From Pigmentibacter ruber (GTDB lineage Bacteria > Bdellovibrionota_B > Oligoflexia > Silvanigrellales > Silvanigrellaceae), in the NCBI RefSeq assembly GCF_009792895.1, contig NZ_WSSC01000002.1, forward strand, positions 527,630-591,629: a stretch of DNA of 64,000 bases, given 5' to 3'. Under the pieces are notes generated by a model, which saw only the letters and a program-made list of their open reading frames with translations, was not told where the DNA came from and searched no databases. The translations under genes and the position numbers were made by a program. Position 1 is the first letter of the stretch. The number at the start of each line of letters is the position of its first letter. Below, in pieces: positions 35,781 through 44,140 of this stretch.

Positions 35781-37160
35781 ATGTTTCTTAAAAGTTTAAA
35801 ATTAACAAGAGCTTCTTTCCTGACAACAATTGTAGTTGCTTTGCATTCTTCTACAGTTTTTAGCCTTGATCTAAAGGTTGATTTACCTCAAAACGCAGGG
35901 AAAGAACCCGTTCTATATTACAATCCAATAGTTGATCAACAGCCTAACGCTGGAACAGGTAATAAACCAGTTGCCTCGGAAAAAATTGGCAAAAATAAGA
36001 AAAAAGATAATAAAAACGTTAAAAATTCTGAGCTTATTTCAGATGCTCAAGATGAGATTTTGGATGATTCTAATAATATACCCCCACCACCAGAAAATTT
36101 AGTTCAAAACAAGAAAAAAAATCAACAAAATTCTAATTTTGAAAAAAATGATGGTGCTAAATCCGCAAAAAAAACAAGACAAATGCGGGATGAGAGCGTG
36201 TATAATAATGAAGAAGAAGAAATTGTCGAAACGACTCAAAATCGAAATGTGAAGGATCCTTTTCCAGCTTTAGCGTGTATAGCAGATAATGTTGCTTTTT
36301 GGGAAAAAGTTTACACTGAGATAGATGTTAATGAAGCTTTTTTACATGATAAAAATGATTTGGGGATCATTTACAGCTCTTTTTCGTTGTCTCCGAGTAA
36401 AGCGATACGAAATAAACAAATTGAAGCCGAAAGAAAGAAATATACTAGTATTTTAAATAGTTTATCAACAAAGCTCAAATCTTCTGCCAAAAAATGGAAT
36501 GCAGATGAAAAACGGGTTGCAGCCTTGTTTAAGCCTGGCACATTAACAACTCAAAATGTTTTAGCAGCAATTGATAATTTAAGGGTTCAAACAGGATTAA
36601 AGTCTCAGTTTGATGCAGGAGTTCAACGAAGCATAAACTATTTACCTACTGTCTACCCTATTGTAAAAAATAGTGGATTACCTATAGATATCGTTTTTCT
36701 GCCTCACGTTGAGAGTAGTTATAATTCCAAAGCGGGGTCTAAAGTAGGTGCTATGGGACTTTGGCAGATTATGCCAAATACTATGAAGTTATTGGAAGGA
36801 AAAAATGCAGTTGCAAAAAGAACTGATCCTAAAATTTCTACTCGGGCTGCTATGAAACTCTTGAAAAGTGATTTTGATAAAATTCAAAATTGGCCACTTA
36901 CGTTAACTGCTTATAATCATGGCGTTAATGGGATGTTGCGAGCTATTGATGAGACAGGTTCAAGAGATCTTTGCAAAGTAATAGACCATTATAGTTCTCC
37001 ATCTTTCCGATTTGCTTCAAGTAATTTTTATGCTCAGTTTCTTGCGGCAAGAAAAGTTGCTATGAAAAAATATGCTGTAATAGCAAAAAAGAAATCGGGT
37101 GGTTCAAGCCTTGTTTTGCGAAAAACAATTTTAAGTAATAAAGGTGGAAGTATAAAATGA
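35781..37160 (+). CDS. Lytic transglycosylase (SLT/MltD-like)
   Basis: A 459-residue exported murein hydrolase that cleaves the MurNAc-GlcNAc bond with 1,6-anhydro product formation (family knowledge). There is a signal peptide (about 1-30), a Lys/Asn/Pro-rich low-complexity linker (about 50-160), and an SLT domain containing FLPHVESSYN with the catalytic Glu, GAMGLWQIMPNTMKL and LTAYNHGVNGM. No LysM repeat is present at the C-terminus, unlike classical MltD. ATG 35781 has AGAGG 7 bases upstream. It overlaps pepA by 4 bases. Confidence 0.9.
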   Translation: MFLKSLKLTRASFLTTIVVALHSSTVFSLDLKVDLPQNAGKEPVLYYNPIVDQQPNAGTGNKPVASEKIGKNKKKDNKNVKNSELISDAQDEILDDSNNIPPPPENLVQNKKKNQQNSNFEKNDGAKSAKKTRQMRDESVYNNEEEEIVETTQNRNVKDPFPALACIADNVAFWEKVYTEIDVNEAFLHDKNDLGIIYSSFSLSPSKAIRNKQIEAERKKYTSILNSLSTKLKSSAKKWNADEKRVAALFKPGTLTTQNVLAAIDNLRVQTGLKSQFDAGVQRSINYLPTVYPIVKNSGLPIDIVFLPHVESSYNSKAGSKVGAMGLWQIMPNTMKLLEGKNAVAKRTDPKISTRAAMKLLKSDFDKIQNWPLTLTAYNHGVNGMLRAIDETGSRDLCKVIDHYSSPSFRFASSNFYAQFLAARKVAMKKYAVIAKKKSGGSSLVLRKTILSNKGGSIK

Positions 37161-38707
37161 AAACTCTCTCACAATGGTTGTTAAGTTCTCCTTTCAATAT
37201 TAATCTTCAAAGTAATGAAGACCTTAAGTTAGGAGTCCGACAGCCAAAGGGAGTTCTTGTTAAACTTTTAACCGAAGAATATTTTACTGAAAATAGATCG
37301 CATTATGATTTTTCTTATCGAATTTATGGTGATTTGAAATCAAAAACTCTTTATCCACTGAATGATTCTGGTAAAGAGTTTTTCTTTATTTTCCCCAAAG
37401 AATTTCCTAAATCTTTGGGCTTTGATATGCCGGGAAAATCACATTATTTATGTTACTTAGGCTCTTTACTTTCTGTTTCTTTATTAAATCTTATAAATAA
37501 AAATCCTGAAATAAAAAATTTTTTGTTAGAATTTGAAACTAATTTTATAGATAGTTTTTCTTCATTAAAGCATGAATTTTTTGTTGGGTTTTTGCAAAAA
37601 TCAATTTCAAATAAATTAAATAAAAACTTTTCTCAAGAAGAAAAAATCTCAATAAATGTGAGTGATATTAATTTTTCTCAAATGGATATTATAAGAAGTA
37701 TATCGATTCATGATTCAATGTGTTACACACGTTCGTTTGTAAATATGCCGCCAAATATTTTAAATCCACAGTCATATGAAGAATTTCTTGAAATTATAAT
37801 AGATAATGAAAAAAAATGTTTAGAAGAAAAAGCTGAAATTCATATGGAAGTACTTTCTTATGAAGCTTTAAAGGAACAAGGTTGTGGATTGATTTGTGCT
37901 GTGGGGCAAGGAAGTTTAGTTAAACCACGCTTGATTAAATTGACCTATCAACCAAAACATATTGTAAGAAAATTACCTAAAATATCTTTAATAGGAAAAG
38001 GAATTACGTTTGATAGTGGAGGCTATGATATCAAACCTTCCTCGGGCATGAGAATCATGAAGAAAGATATGGGTGGTTCAGCAGCAGCATTAGGAATCTA
38101 TTTAGCCTGTGTGAAATTAGAATTACCTGTAAATTTAACTTGCTGGCTACCTCTAGCAGAAAATATGATATCCGGTAATGCAATGCGACCTGGTGATGTC
38201 TATCGGGCAAAAAATGGGTTACAAATTGAAATTGATAATACTGATGCCGAGGGACGTTTGGTATTAGCCGATGCGATGACCTTTGCTATTCAAGATAATC
38301 CTGACTGGTTGATAGACTTAGCAACTTTAACAGGAGCTGCAAGAGTTTCACTAGGAACCATGGTAGATTCCTTATTTGGTAATCATAAGTTCACAACTGA
38401 TCTGCTTTATAGGACAGGGATAGAAACTGGCGATTGGGTATGGAACATCCCTTTACCAGCAGATTATGAAAGTTATTTAGATTCGAATATTTCTGATTTA
38501 GCTAATAGTGGAAGTTCTGGTTTTGCAGGATCCATTACAGCGGCTTTATTTTTACAAAAATTTGTAGGAAATACACAATGGAATCATATAGATACTTATA
38601 TGTGGTGTGATAAACCAACATTTCTTTGGTCAGAGGGGTCTGGAGCAACAGCTAAGTGCGTCAGGTTAGTGACTAAGGCAATTGAAGAGTATATTTCTAA
38701 TCTTTAA
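37157..38707 (+). CDS. pepA: Leucyl aminopeptidase (M17)
   Basis: A 516-residue dizinc aminopeptidase. The catalytic domain shows LIGKGITFDSGGYDIKPS, MKKDMGGSAAALG, the NTDAEGRL signature, DLATLTGAA and a late SSGFAGSITAALFLQKFV. The N-terminal domain (about 1-170) is divergent. The start overlaps the transglycosylase stop (ATGA), so the two are translationally coupled. A joint role in peptide recycling is possible but inferred. Confidence 0.95.
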   Translation: MKTLSQWLLSSPFNINLQSNEDLKLGVRQPKGVLVKLLTEEYFTENRSHYDFSYRIYGDLKSKTLYPLNDSGKEFFFIFPKEFPKSLGFDMPGKSHYLCYLGSLLSVSLLNLINKNPEIKNFLLEFETNFIDSFSSLKHEFFVGFLQKSISNKLNKNFSQEEKISINVSDINFSQMDIIRSISIHDSMCYTRSFVNMPPNILNPQSYEEFLEIIIDNEKKCLEEKAEIHMEVLSYEALKEQGCGLICAVGQGSLVKPRLIKLTYQPKHIVRKLPKISLIGKGITFDSGGYDIKPSSGMRIMKKDMGGSAAALGIYLACVKLELPVNLTCWLPLAENMISGNAMRPGDVYRAKNGLQIEIDNTDAEGRLVLADAMTFAIQDNPDWLIDLATLTGAARVSLGTMVDSLFGNHKFTTDLLYRTGIETGDWVWNIPLPADYESYLDSNISDLANSGSSGFAGSITAALFLQKFVGNTQWNHIDTYMWCDKPTFLWSEGSGATAKCVRLVTKAIEEYISNL

Positions 38708-38762
38708 AAATGCTTTATAATTAAGCTATTGTGAACATTTTTAAGAAGAAGGAGACGGGATT

Positions 38763-39053
38763 ATGCCTGAGCAGACCCCTGAAGCTATTGTTAATATGGT
38801 TAGCCTTCATCTTCGCGAATTAATCCATGATATTAATAATGCCCTTTTTGTCACTAAAGGCTTTTTAGAAGAATTGAATGAAGATACACAGAACAAAAGA
38901 TATATGGATCCAAAGTTTGATCATGAAAACTTTCAGGACATGGTTTCAACTATCAATCGAAATATTGAAAAAATAGATACTAATTTAATAAAATTAAGAA
39001 AATTTGCTAAAGAAGATATTTTTGATAAAACAGGACTTCCAAAGCCTTCTTAA
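38763..39053 (+). CDS. Isolated histidine-kinase H-box (DHp-like) protein
   Basis: A 96-residue, all-helical soluble protein. LRELIHDINNALFVTKGFLEEL (residues about 17-38) matches the H-box of sensor kinases of the HDxNN type, with His22 as the would-be phosphorylated residue, and a second helix (about 57-85) follows. No ATP-binding domain follows before the stop. It may be a phosphotransfer or dimerisation module, or a regulator of a kinase. AAGGAG lies before the ATG. It follows pepA by 55 bases. Confidence 0.6.
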   Translation: MPEQTPEAIVNMVSLHLRELIHDINNALFVTKGFLEELNEDTQNKRYMDPKFDHENFQDMVSTINRNIEKIDTNLIKLRKFAKEDIFDKTGLPKPS

Positions 39054-39059
39054 AAAATG

Positions 39060-39285
39060 GGTATCTAGACAAAATCTAGCCGCCGTGCTGTCCGGTGCTC
39101 GGCGGCTTGTCGTCCCTCTGAGGAGGGAAAGTGATAGGAAATTTTTGAATGGATAATGCTAAAGGCAAGAGTTCAAAAGGAAAGGATATTTTGTTTAAGG
39201 AAGGTCAAAAATAATACCCGAACGACATTACTTTTGGGTTACCCTTTTAGGTGTCCTAGCCTGATTTGTAGCATGCCTTATCTCT
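39060..39285 (+). ncRNA. Candidate structured RNA (GC-rich hairpin cluster)
   Basis: In a very AT-rich gap, 39066-39130 is strongly GC-rich and folds into three successive stems: CTAGA/TCTAG, a perfect 7-bp GCCGCCG/CGGCGGC stem with a 14-base loop, and TCCCTC/GAGGGA closed by TGAG. Further downstream AAGGCA (39163-39168 region) can pair with TGCCTT near 39275. This is the usual look of a structured RNA in an AT-rich genome. It does not match RNase P, tmRNA, SRP RNA or a riboswitch I know; ends and strand are uncertain. Confidence 0.45.
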
Positions 39286-39449
39286 TACTGCAACACAAAA
39301 ATAACATCTTTTTCCATTTTATCAGAATGAAATCATTTGATTTTCCAAAAATCACATAATTACAAACAATTACAGATTCGTTTCGTGATTTGTGTCAAAA
39401 CAAAATATATTTAATGATATTAATAACTTTTGCTATCCATAACATTGCC
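39286..39449. other. Remainder of the intergenic gap after the RNA candidate
   Basis: AT-rich, with no open frame worth reporting, no strong terminator and no repeat. Together with 39054-39285 it makes a 396-base interval without a protein gene. Confidence 0.5.
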
Positions 39450-40370
39450 TTATTTTGCATCTCGCATTCGTAATAGGCCATCTCTAGCGTTTTGTGCATC
39501 GATACTTTGCGGTGAAAGTGTAATAACTTCTTGATAAATTAAAGCAGCTTTAGATTTGCTATTTAATTTTTCATAGGTCTGTCCTTCAAGAAGTTTGGCA
39601 TGCGTAAGTTCAGGAGAATTTGGAAACTTAATATAATATGTTCTTAATTCATTTAGTACATTATTATATTCCCCTAGACGCAGCCAAGCTTCACTAGACA
39701 GTAAATAAGAGTGACCTTTATCATCAAAATTAGGATAATTTTTTTTCAATTTATTGAGTTCTAAAATTGCTTCACCATATTGAGCTTGTCTTAGTTTAAT
39801 TTCTGCTTCAGCTATCAATTGATTTGGACCAGTAGGATCTGTTAAGTTAGTTTCTTTCATTTGCATAGCAGATACGTTAGGTATTATCGGACTTTCTTTT
39901 TTTTCAGTGTACATATCTCTACCTTCGTTTAAATCAGGTAGCATACTTAGTCCATTATTTGCTGGTGACTGCTTTTCACCTGAACCTTGATCTTCAAATA
40001 TTCCGGAGCGAATTCCCCGTTTAATAATTTCAATTTCTTTTTTATTTGTTGCTAATTGTTCTGTTAAACTACTAACATCATTTTTTAAAATAGATATAAT
40101 TTTCTTTGAAACATTATTGTCTTGAGTCAAATCATTAATTAAGTAATTCAATTTTTTTACTTGATTTTCTAAGTCTACGATGCGGAATTCATGATTTTTT
40201 CCTGATGATTCTAAAACATCTAACTTTGAATTATTTGCCAGTCGATTTGCTTCTGTGCTATCTGAATTTTCTGATAATAATTTATCTTCATTATAATCAT
40301 TCATTCTACTAATGCAAGAAATTGTTGATAAAGAAACAAAAACAAGAAATACAAGAAAGTTCTTAGCCAT
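39450..40370 (-). CDS. CpoB/YbgF-like TPR lipoprotein
   Basis: A 306-residue lipoprotein: signal peptide with lipobox TISC (C19), a coiled-coil region (about 50-115), a Ser/Pro-rich linker, and three tetratricopeptide repeats (about 180-300: LIAEAEIKLRQAQYGEAI, YLLSSEAWLRLGEYNNVL, LLEGQTYEKLNSKSKAALIY). This is the CpoB (YbgF) layout, which in E. coli coordinates Tol-Pal and peptidoglycan synthesis; CpoB itself is periplasmic rather than lipidated, and no tol genes are nearby, so the symbol is withheld. Confidence 0.8.
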   Translation of the reverse strand: MAKNFLVFLVFVSLSTISCISRMNDYNEDKLLSENSDSTEANRLANNSKLDVLESSGKNHEFRIVDLENQVKKLNYLINDLTQDNNVSKKIISILKNDVSSLTEQLATNKKEIEIIKRGIRSGIFEDQGSGEKQSPANNGLSMLPDLNEGRDMYTEKKESPIIPNVSAMQMKETNLTDPTGPNQLIAEAEIKLRQAQYGEAILELNKLKKNYPNFDDKGHSYLLSSEAWLRLGEYNNVLNELRTYYIKFPNSPELTHAKLLEGQTYEKLNSKSKAALIYQEVITLSPQSIDAQNARDGLLRMRDAK

Positions 40371-40476
40371 AAGGATTGTCCTAATAGTTTCAAAAATAAA
40401 TTTTACTAATTAATAATAATAAAATTTGTCGACTATCAGGATGAATATTTTGCCTTAGATAATAATTTCTATCTAA

Positions 40477-41448
40477 TTAATATTTTCTTACTAGTAATTG
40501 TTCTAATTGATAAAAGAGTAAATTTTTATAAGTTTCATTTTCGCTTGAGGCGGGAAAATTTGCGAAAACACTTTCTAATAAATGATAAGCTTTCTCTGTA
40601 AATTCAGAGGCCAAATTTTGTGCTTTTTCTAAACCTAATATTGATACAGAAGTTGTTTTGTTTTGAGCTTGGTCTTTTCCAGCTGTTTTTCCTAAACTTT
40701 GGCTTGAGCCTGTTGTATCTAAAATGTCATCTATAATTTGAAAAGCAATCCCTACAAATTCTCCAGCTTGTCTTAATTTACCTTTATTTAAAATAAAATG
40801 TTCATGAATTACATCAGTTTTTAGAACGTTTAAGCCGCAAATATATCCAAATACAAAAGCACAACCCAACAACTTACCTGTCTTGTTTTTATGAATTAAT
40901 TCTATTTGTTCCCAAATAAGATCATGCTTACCGGTTAAACTGATATCTAACCACTGCCCCGTAATCATTCCATTTGCCCCTGAACAAAGACTTAACTCTT
41001 GAATAAGGCTTTTTAAATATTCTGTTAATTTACATTTTGTATGCGCAAGGTGGAAAAATGCATCTGTTAACAAAGCATCCCCAACAAGCAGGCCTTTGGC
41101 TTCACCATAAACTTTATGAGTGGTTGGTTTTCCTCTCCGTAGATCATCATTATCCATACAGGGGAGGTCATCGTGCACAAGTGAATAAGTATGAACCATT
41201 TCTAAGGCTAAAGCGGCATTTCTAGCATTTTGAATAGCCCTTTCTCCTCCAATACTTCCTGCGCAAAGTAGAGTGAGTAAAGGACGGATTCTTTTGCCGC
41301 CAGCTATTAAAGGATATTGAAAAGCCTCAGCGATTTCAGAAAATTCTTGTAGACATATCTTTTCTTGTGCAAAGGCTAGTTTTGATTCAAGAATATCATT
41401 TTCTATTATTTTTATAATATTTTCAATATGTTGTATAGAATCTGTCAT
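40477..41448 (-). CDS. ispA: Farnesyl/geranylgeranyl diphosphate synthase (polyprenyl synthetase)
   Basis: A 323-residue all-helical prenyltransferase that condenses IPP with allylic diphosphates. GGKRIRPLL (about 50-58), the first Asp-rich motif DDLPCMDNDDLRRG (about 93-106, with the two-residue insert typical of bacterial type FPP synthases) and the second, IDDILD (about 239-244), are intact. I chose ATG 41448, where the family N-terminus begins; the frame stays open 81 bases further upstream. It supplies precursors for quinone and undecaprenyl synthesis. Confidence 0.93.
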   Translation of the reverse strand: MTDSIQHIENIIKIIENDILESKLAFAQEKICLQEFSEIAEAFQYPLIAGGKRIRPLLTLLCAGSIGGERAIQNARNAALALEMVHTYSLVHDDLPCMDNDDLRRGKPTTHKVYGEAKGLLVGDALLTDAFFHLAHTKCKLTEYLKSLIQELSLCSGANGMITGQWLDISLTGKHDLIWEQIELIHKNKTGKLLGCAFVFGYICGLNVLKTDVIHEHFILNKGKLRQAGEFVGIAFQIIDDILDTTGSSQSLGKTAGKDQAQNKTTSVSILGLEKAQNLASEFTEKAYHLLESVFANFPASSENETYKNLLFYQLEQLLVRKY

Positions 41449-41610
41449 TTGTCCACTTATCCTTTCAGATGCTGAAAACAACCTATAAAATCTTTTGCTG
41501 TACCATAAGCTGACAGAAACTGCTTGCAAAATTCTAATTTTATTTGTACGTTTTGCGCCACTGCGTTTTTATATGCGTGTGCACAGATATTGAAACTAGG
41601 AGTTAACTAA

Positions 41611-41778
41611 ATGCGTGATATCATTAAATTAATTTGTAGTGGTGATGGCAAGATTGCATGTTCTGGGAACAATCTTTATTCTACTACTAAAAATAAAAAA
41701 GCTTCCACTAAAAAGCTTGAGCTTAGAAAATATTGCAAGTATTGCCGCAAGCATACTATCCATAAGGAAAGCAAATAA
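41611..41778 (+). CDS. rpmG: Ribosomal protein L33, zinc-binding (C+) form
   Basis: A 55-residue ribosomal protein missed by long-ORF criteria. It starts MRDIIKLICSG and continues STTKNKKASTKKLELRKYC, then KYCRKHTIHKESK, the classic L33 pattern. Cysteines at 9 and 17 plus the YCKYC pair at 42 and 45 suggest a zinc-binding form. AGGAG lies 8 bases before the ATG, and a rho-independent terminator follows 20 bases after the stop. Confidence 0.95.
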   Translation: MRDIIKLICSGDGKIACSGNNLYSTTKNKKASTKKLELRKYCKYCRKHTIHKESK

Positions 41779-41797
41779 GCTTTTTCTTTGTAAGAAG

Positions 41798-41825
41798 GCC
41801 GCATTTTTAGGAATGCGGCTTTTTT
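41798..41825 (+). terminator. rpmG rho-independent terminator
   Basis: GCCGCATT and AATGCGGC form an 8-bp stem around a 6-base loop, followed by six T's (41820-41825). It runs up to the stop codon of the convergent binding-protein gene. Confidence 0.9.
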
Positions 41826-42621
41826 AATTTGCAAATAAGTTTGAATACTTATTAAGTAGTATTTGGTATTGTTCTGTCTTTTTAAATATTTGCATTCCCT
41901 TAGCAAATGCCTGGCTTTTTAGTAGTGCTTTTTCTTGGTCTTCTTTAGAAAAATCAAGTTTTTTAGTAAAAGCAAGATAGACAGGAATTTTGTAGATCTC
42001 TGGTTTAAGTTGGATAATATCTTTACTATAGCCTAGTCTTTTTAAATTTTGATGAAAACTAGTGACTTCCCCAAAAAATAAATTCATTCTTCCATTCACA
42101 AGCTTTATTGCACTGGCTTCTTCGTTTGCACTCCATTCAAATTGAAACGGAGCTTTAATAATTTCATCTTTATAATGATAGTTTTTTATTAACCCTAAAG
42201 AATTATATTTTTTTGCAAGTTTAAGAATATCACCTGTGAAACGGAATTTTTTTAATTTATTTTTTGTAATGAAAAATGCATAAGTAGTTTCACTGAGAAT
42301 AGAATTTTTATTAAAATAAGCATAACTTTCTCTTTCATCATTTATTGAGATATATGTAATGGCATCGCACTTCCCTTTTTTTACTTGCTCTTGGGCTCTT
42401 CCCCAAGGATAGTTTTCAAAATTACAATTCCAATCCAAATTTTTGCAGACAGCGTTGATGAGTTCAATATGAAACCCTGTAAGTTTGCCGTTTTCATGAT
42501 ATTCGTTTGGAATATAATCGATTTCACTGCGAGCTATAGTAATGTTTTCATTGGCATAAGCCTTAAAATAGAAACAAACGAGAATAAAATTGAATAAATT
42601 TCTTATCATTAGAATATCCAA
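41824..42621 (-). CDS. Periplasmic solute-binding protein, family 3 (second copy)
   Basis: A 265-residue exported protein with a signal peptide ending near AYA/NE and a type II binding-protein fold: ITIARSEIDYIPNEYHENGKLTGFHIELINAVCKNL, then YPWGRAQEQVKKGKCDAI, then MNLFFGEVTSFHQNLKRLGY. The YPWGRA block is common in family-3 proteins that stand alone without a transporter. No permease or ATPase is adjacent. It could be a sensory or scavenging protein; ligand unknown. A second in-frame ATG lies 12-15 bases into the reading frame. Confidence 0.85.
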   Translation of the reverse strand: MDILMIRNLFNFILVCFYFKAYANENITIARSEIDYIPNEYHENGKLTGFHIELINAVCKNLDWNCNFENYPWGRAQEQVKKGKCDAITYISINDERESYAYFNKNSILSETTYAFFITKNKLKKFRFTGDILKLAKKYNSLGLIKNYHYKDEIIKAPFQFEWSANEEASAIKLVNGRMNLFFGEVTSFHQNLKRLGYSKDIIQLKPEIYKIPVYLAFTKKLDFSKEDQEKALLKSQAFAKGMQIFKKTEQYQILLNKYSNLFAN

Positions 42622-42699
42622 ACTTAGAGTTTCTGTTATTTAAGAACATGATAGCAAATTTTATGAACAAAAGGAATGAACTCAATTTTATTTTAAATA

Positions 42700-43311
42700 T
42701 CACTTTTGAAATATTTTAACTAATAATTGTTTTAGAAATATTTCAAAATCTTCTGGTTTCCACTGTCTTTCAACAACTAATGAGTGATAAAAATTTCTAC
42801 TAGTTAATGCCCAAAAAATATCACGAGCTGTTTTGAGATCGATTTGCTTACAACTTTCAGAGTCCTGTAAAAATAATTTTACTGTTTCTTCTTGTCTTGA
42901 ATATCTTCTTTCTTCTAATTCTTTTTGTAATTGATTTAATTCTCCGGAAATTCCTGTTAAACCATGTAAAGTATTTATTAATTCTTTTTCAGCGGAGTAG
43001 ACTTGTTTTGTCATTTTAGCTGCATGTGCTAATTTTTCGGTTAATGTTATAGACGATTTGGTTTCTATAACCATTTGTGAAAACTCTTCCGCTTCTGTAG
43101 CTGAATCCAGTAGTGATTTCAAAATACCAGTTTTAGATTTAAAAAGTGCATAAATGGTAGGCGTTGAGACTCCTGCGGCTAAGGCAATTTGCTGAAGTGT
43201 TATTTCAGAATAATTAAATGAAATTAATAAATTTTTTGTAGCTTGCAGAATTCTACTTTTTGTATTGAGGGCTTGTTGTTTTCTATTCTGCCCTTTATAT
43301 GTGCGTTTCAT
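42700..43311 (-). CDS. TetR-family transcriptional repressor
   Basis: A 203-residue regulator with an N-terminal helix-turn-helix: TKSRILQATKNLLISFNY, ITLQQIALAAGVSTPTIYALFKSKTGIL. The C-terminal ligand domain is divergent. AAGGAG lies 6 bases before the ATG. It is divergent from an NTF2-like gene, and a perfect 60-bp palindrome fills the space between them, so it most likely represses both genes until a small-molecule ligand binds. Confidence 0.92.
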   Translation of the reverse strand: MKRTYKGQNRKQQALNTKSRILQATKNLLISFNYSEITLQQIALAAGVSTPTIYALFKSKTGILKSLLDSATEAEEFSQMVIETKSSITLTEKLAHAAKMTKQVYSAEKELINTLHGLTGISGELNQLQKELEERRYSRQEETVKLFLQDSESCKQIDLKTARDIFWALTSRNFYHSLVVERQWKPEDFEIFLKQLLVKIFQK

Positions 43312-43321
43312 GGAAATCTCC

Positions 43322-43350
43322 TTGACTTGTGAATTAGATGAAACTATATT
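43322..43350 (+). promoter_or_regulatory. Promoter of the NTF2-like gene
   Basis: TTGACT (43322-43327) and TATATT (43345-43350) with a 17-base spacer. The -10 box lies inside the left arm of the palindrome, so a bound repressor would block it. Confidence 0.6.
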
Positions 43351-43390
43351 TAATATAGCATACTATATTAAATATAGTTTCATCTAATTC
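43331..43390. promoter_or_regulatory. 60-bp perfect palindrome, probable TetR operator
   Basis: Two 28-bp arms that are exact reverse complements (left arm begins GAATTAGATGAAAC) flank a 4-base spacer CATA. It spans the whole intergenic core between the TetR and NTF2-like genes. It is far longer than a usual 15-20 bp TetR operator and could hold two or more dimers or form a cruciform. Confidence 0.88.
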
Positions 43391-43409
43391 AATCATTTAT
43401 GAGGAAAAA

Positions 43410-43775
43410 ATGAATAAAAGCAACTTAGAAATAGCAAAGCAATATTATGCATATATTGTGGATAAAAATATCAATAAATTAAGTAGCTTATTACATGAAG
43501 AGGTTGAATTTGTCGGACCTATGAGTTCTATTAAAAAGAAAGAAAACGTTTTACAGGCAATTGAAGGTTACGCTCAAATTGTGCAAAATATTGAAATTAT
43601 AGAATGCTTTACGAATGGTGAGAAAGTAATGTTAACTTATTTGTTAACTTTTCAAAAGATGACTTCCCGTGCAGCCGTACAACTTAATTTTAAAAATCGT
43701 TTGATAGAAAAGCTTGAACTTTACTATGATCCTACTCCCTTTATAAATTTTCGAGATAGAATTTTTAGAAATTAA
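43410..43775 (+). CDS. NTF2/SnoaL-like small protein
   Basis: A 121-residue cytoplasmic protein of the NTF2-like (SnoaL) fold: LEIAKQYYAYIVDKNINKLSSLLHEEVEFVGPMS, then a KKENVLQAIEGYAQIV helix and two closing strands ending IEKLELYYDPTPF. Such proteins may be ligand-binding or enzymatic; no catalytic residues are identifiable. GAGGA precedes the ATG. It is controlled with the divergent TetR gene. Followed by a 365-base gene-less stretch. Confidence 0.8.
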   Translation: MNKSNLEIAKQYYAYIVDKNINKLSSLLHEEVEFVGPMSSIKKKENVLQAIEGYAQIVQNIEIIECFTNGEKVMLTYLLTFQKMTSRAAVQLNFKNRLIEKLELYYDPTPFINFRDRIFRN

Positions 43776-44140
43776 GTAAACAGAAAGATTTATTAAAAAT
43801 TTAAAGAAAAAAATTAGAAATATTTGGAGATTACATCCTCATAAAGTAATTATAAATCAAAATATTGAAAAATAAAAAATTAATTGTATAAAAATTAATT
43901 TCTAAAGATATAAAATTTATTGTTAATTTTTATAGAGAAAGATATCCAAATAAAATAATAATATACTAAAATTACTTTTTAAGTATTGCTTATTGCATTT
44001 ATTTATAAAAACTTAAAATAAAAATATTTAATTAAAAATTTGACTAAAAAAAATAAAAATATATTAAAATTTTGTTACTTTTTTGATTCTAATTGATTTT
44101 CTGTTTACTAATTATTTGACAAAAAATACATGGAGAATAT
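43776..44140. other. Gene-less, extremely AT-rich stretch
   Basis: Apart from a TTGACA-containing segment near 44117 and the GGAG ribosome site of the next gene, I see no gene, tRNA, hairpin with a T-run or repeat. Runs of A and T dominate. Confidence 0.55.

Noticed and set aside
39060..39285. RNase P RNA or TPP riboswitch
   Set aside because: GAGGAGGGAAAGT and GGATAATGCT superficially resemble parts of RNase P and TPP riboswitch sequences, but the universal GAGGAAAGTCC and the ACAGAA end, and the TPP CTGAGA/CCTGAT arrangement, are missing, and the next gene is on the opposite strand.
39156..39359. 67-residue plus-strand open frame in the pepA-CpoB gap
   Set aside because: No ribosome site, unusual composition and overlap with the structured-RNA candidate.
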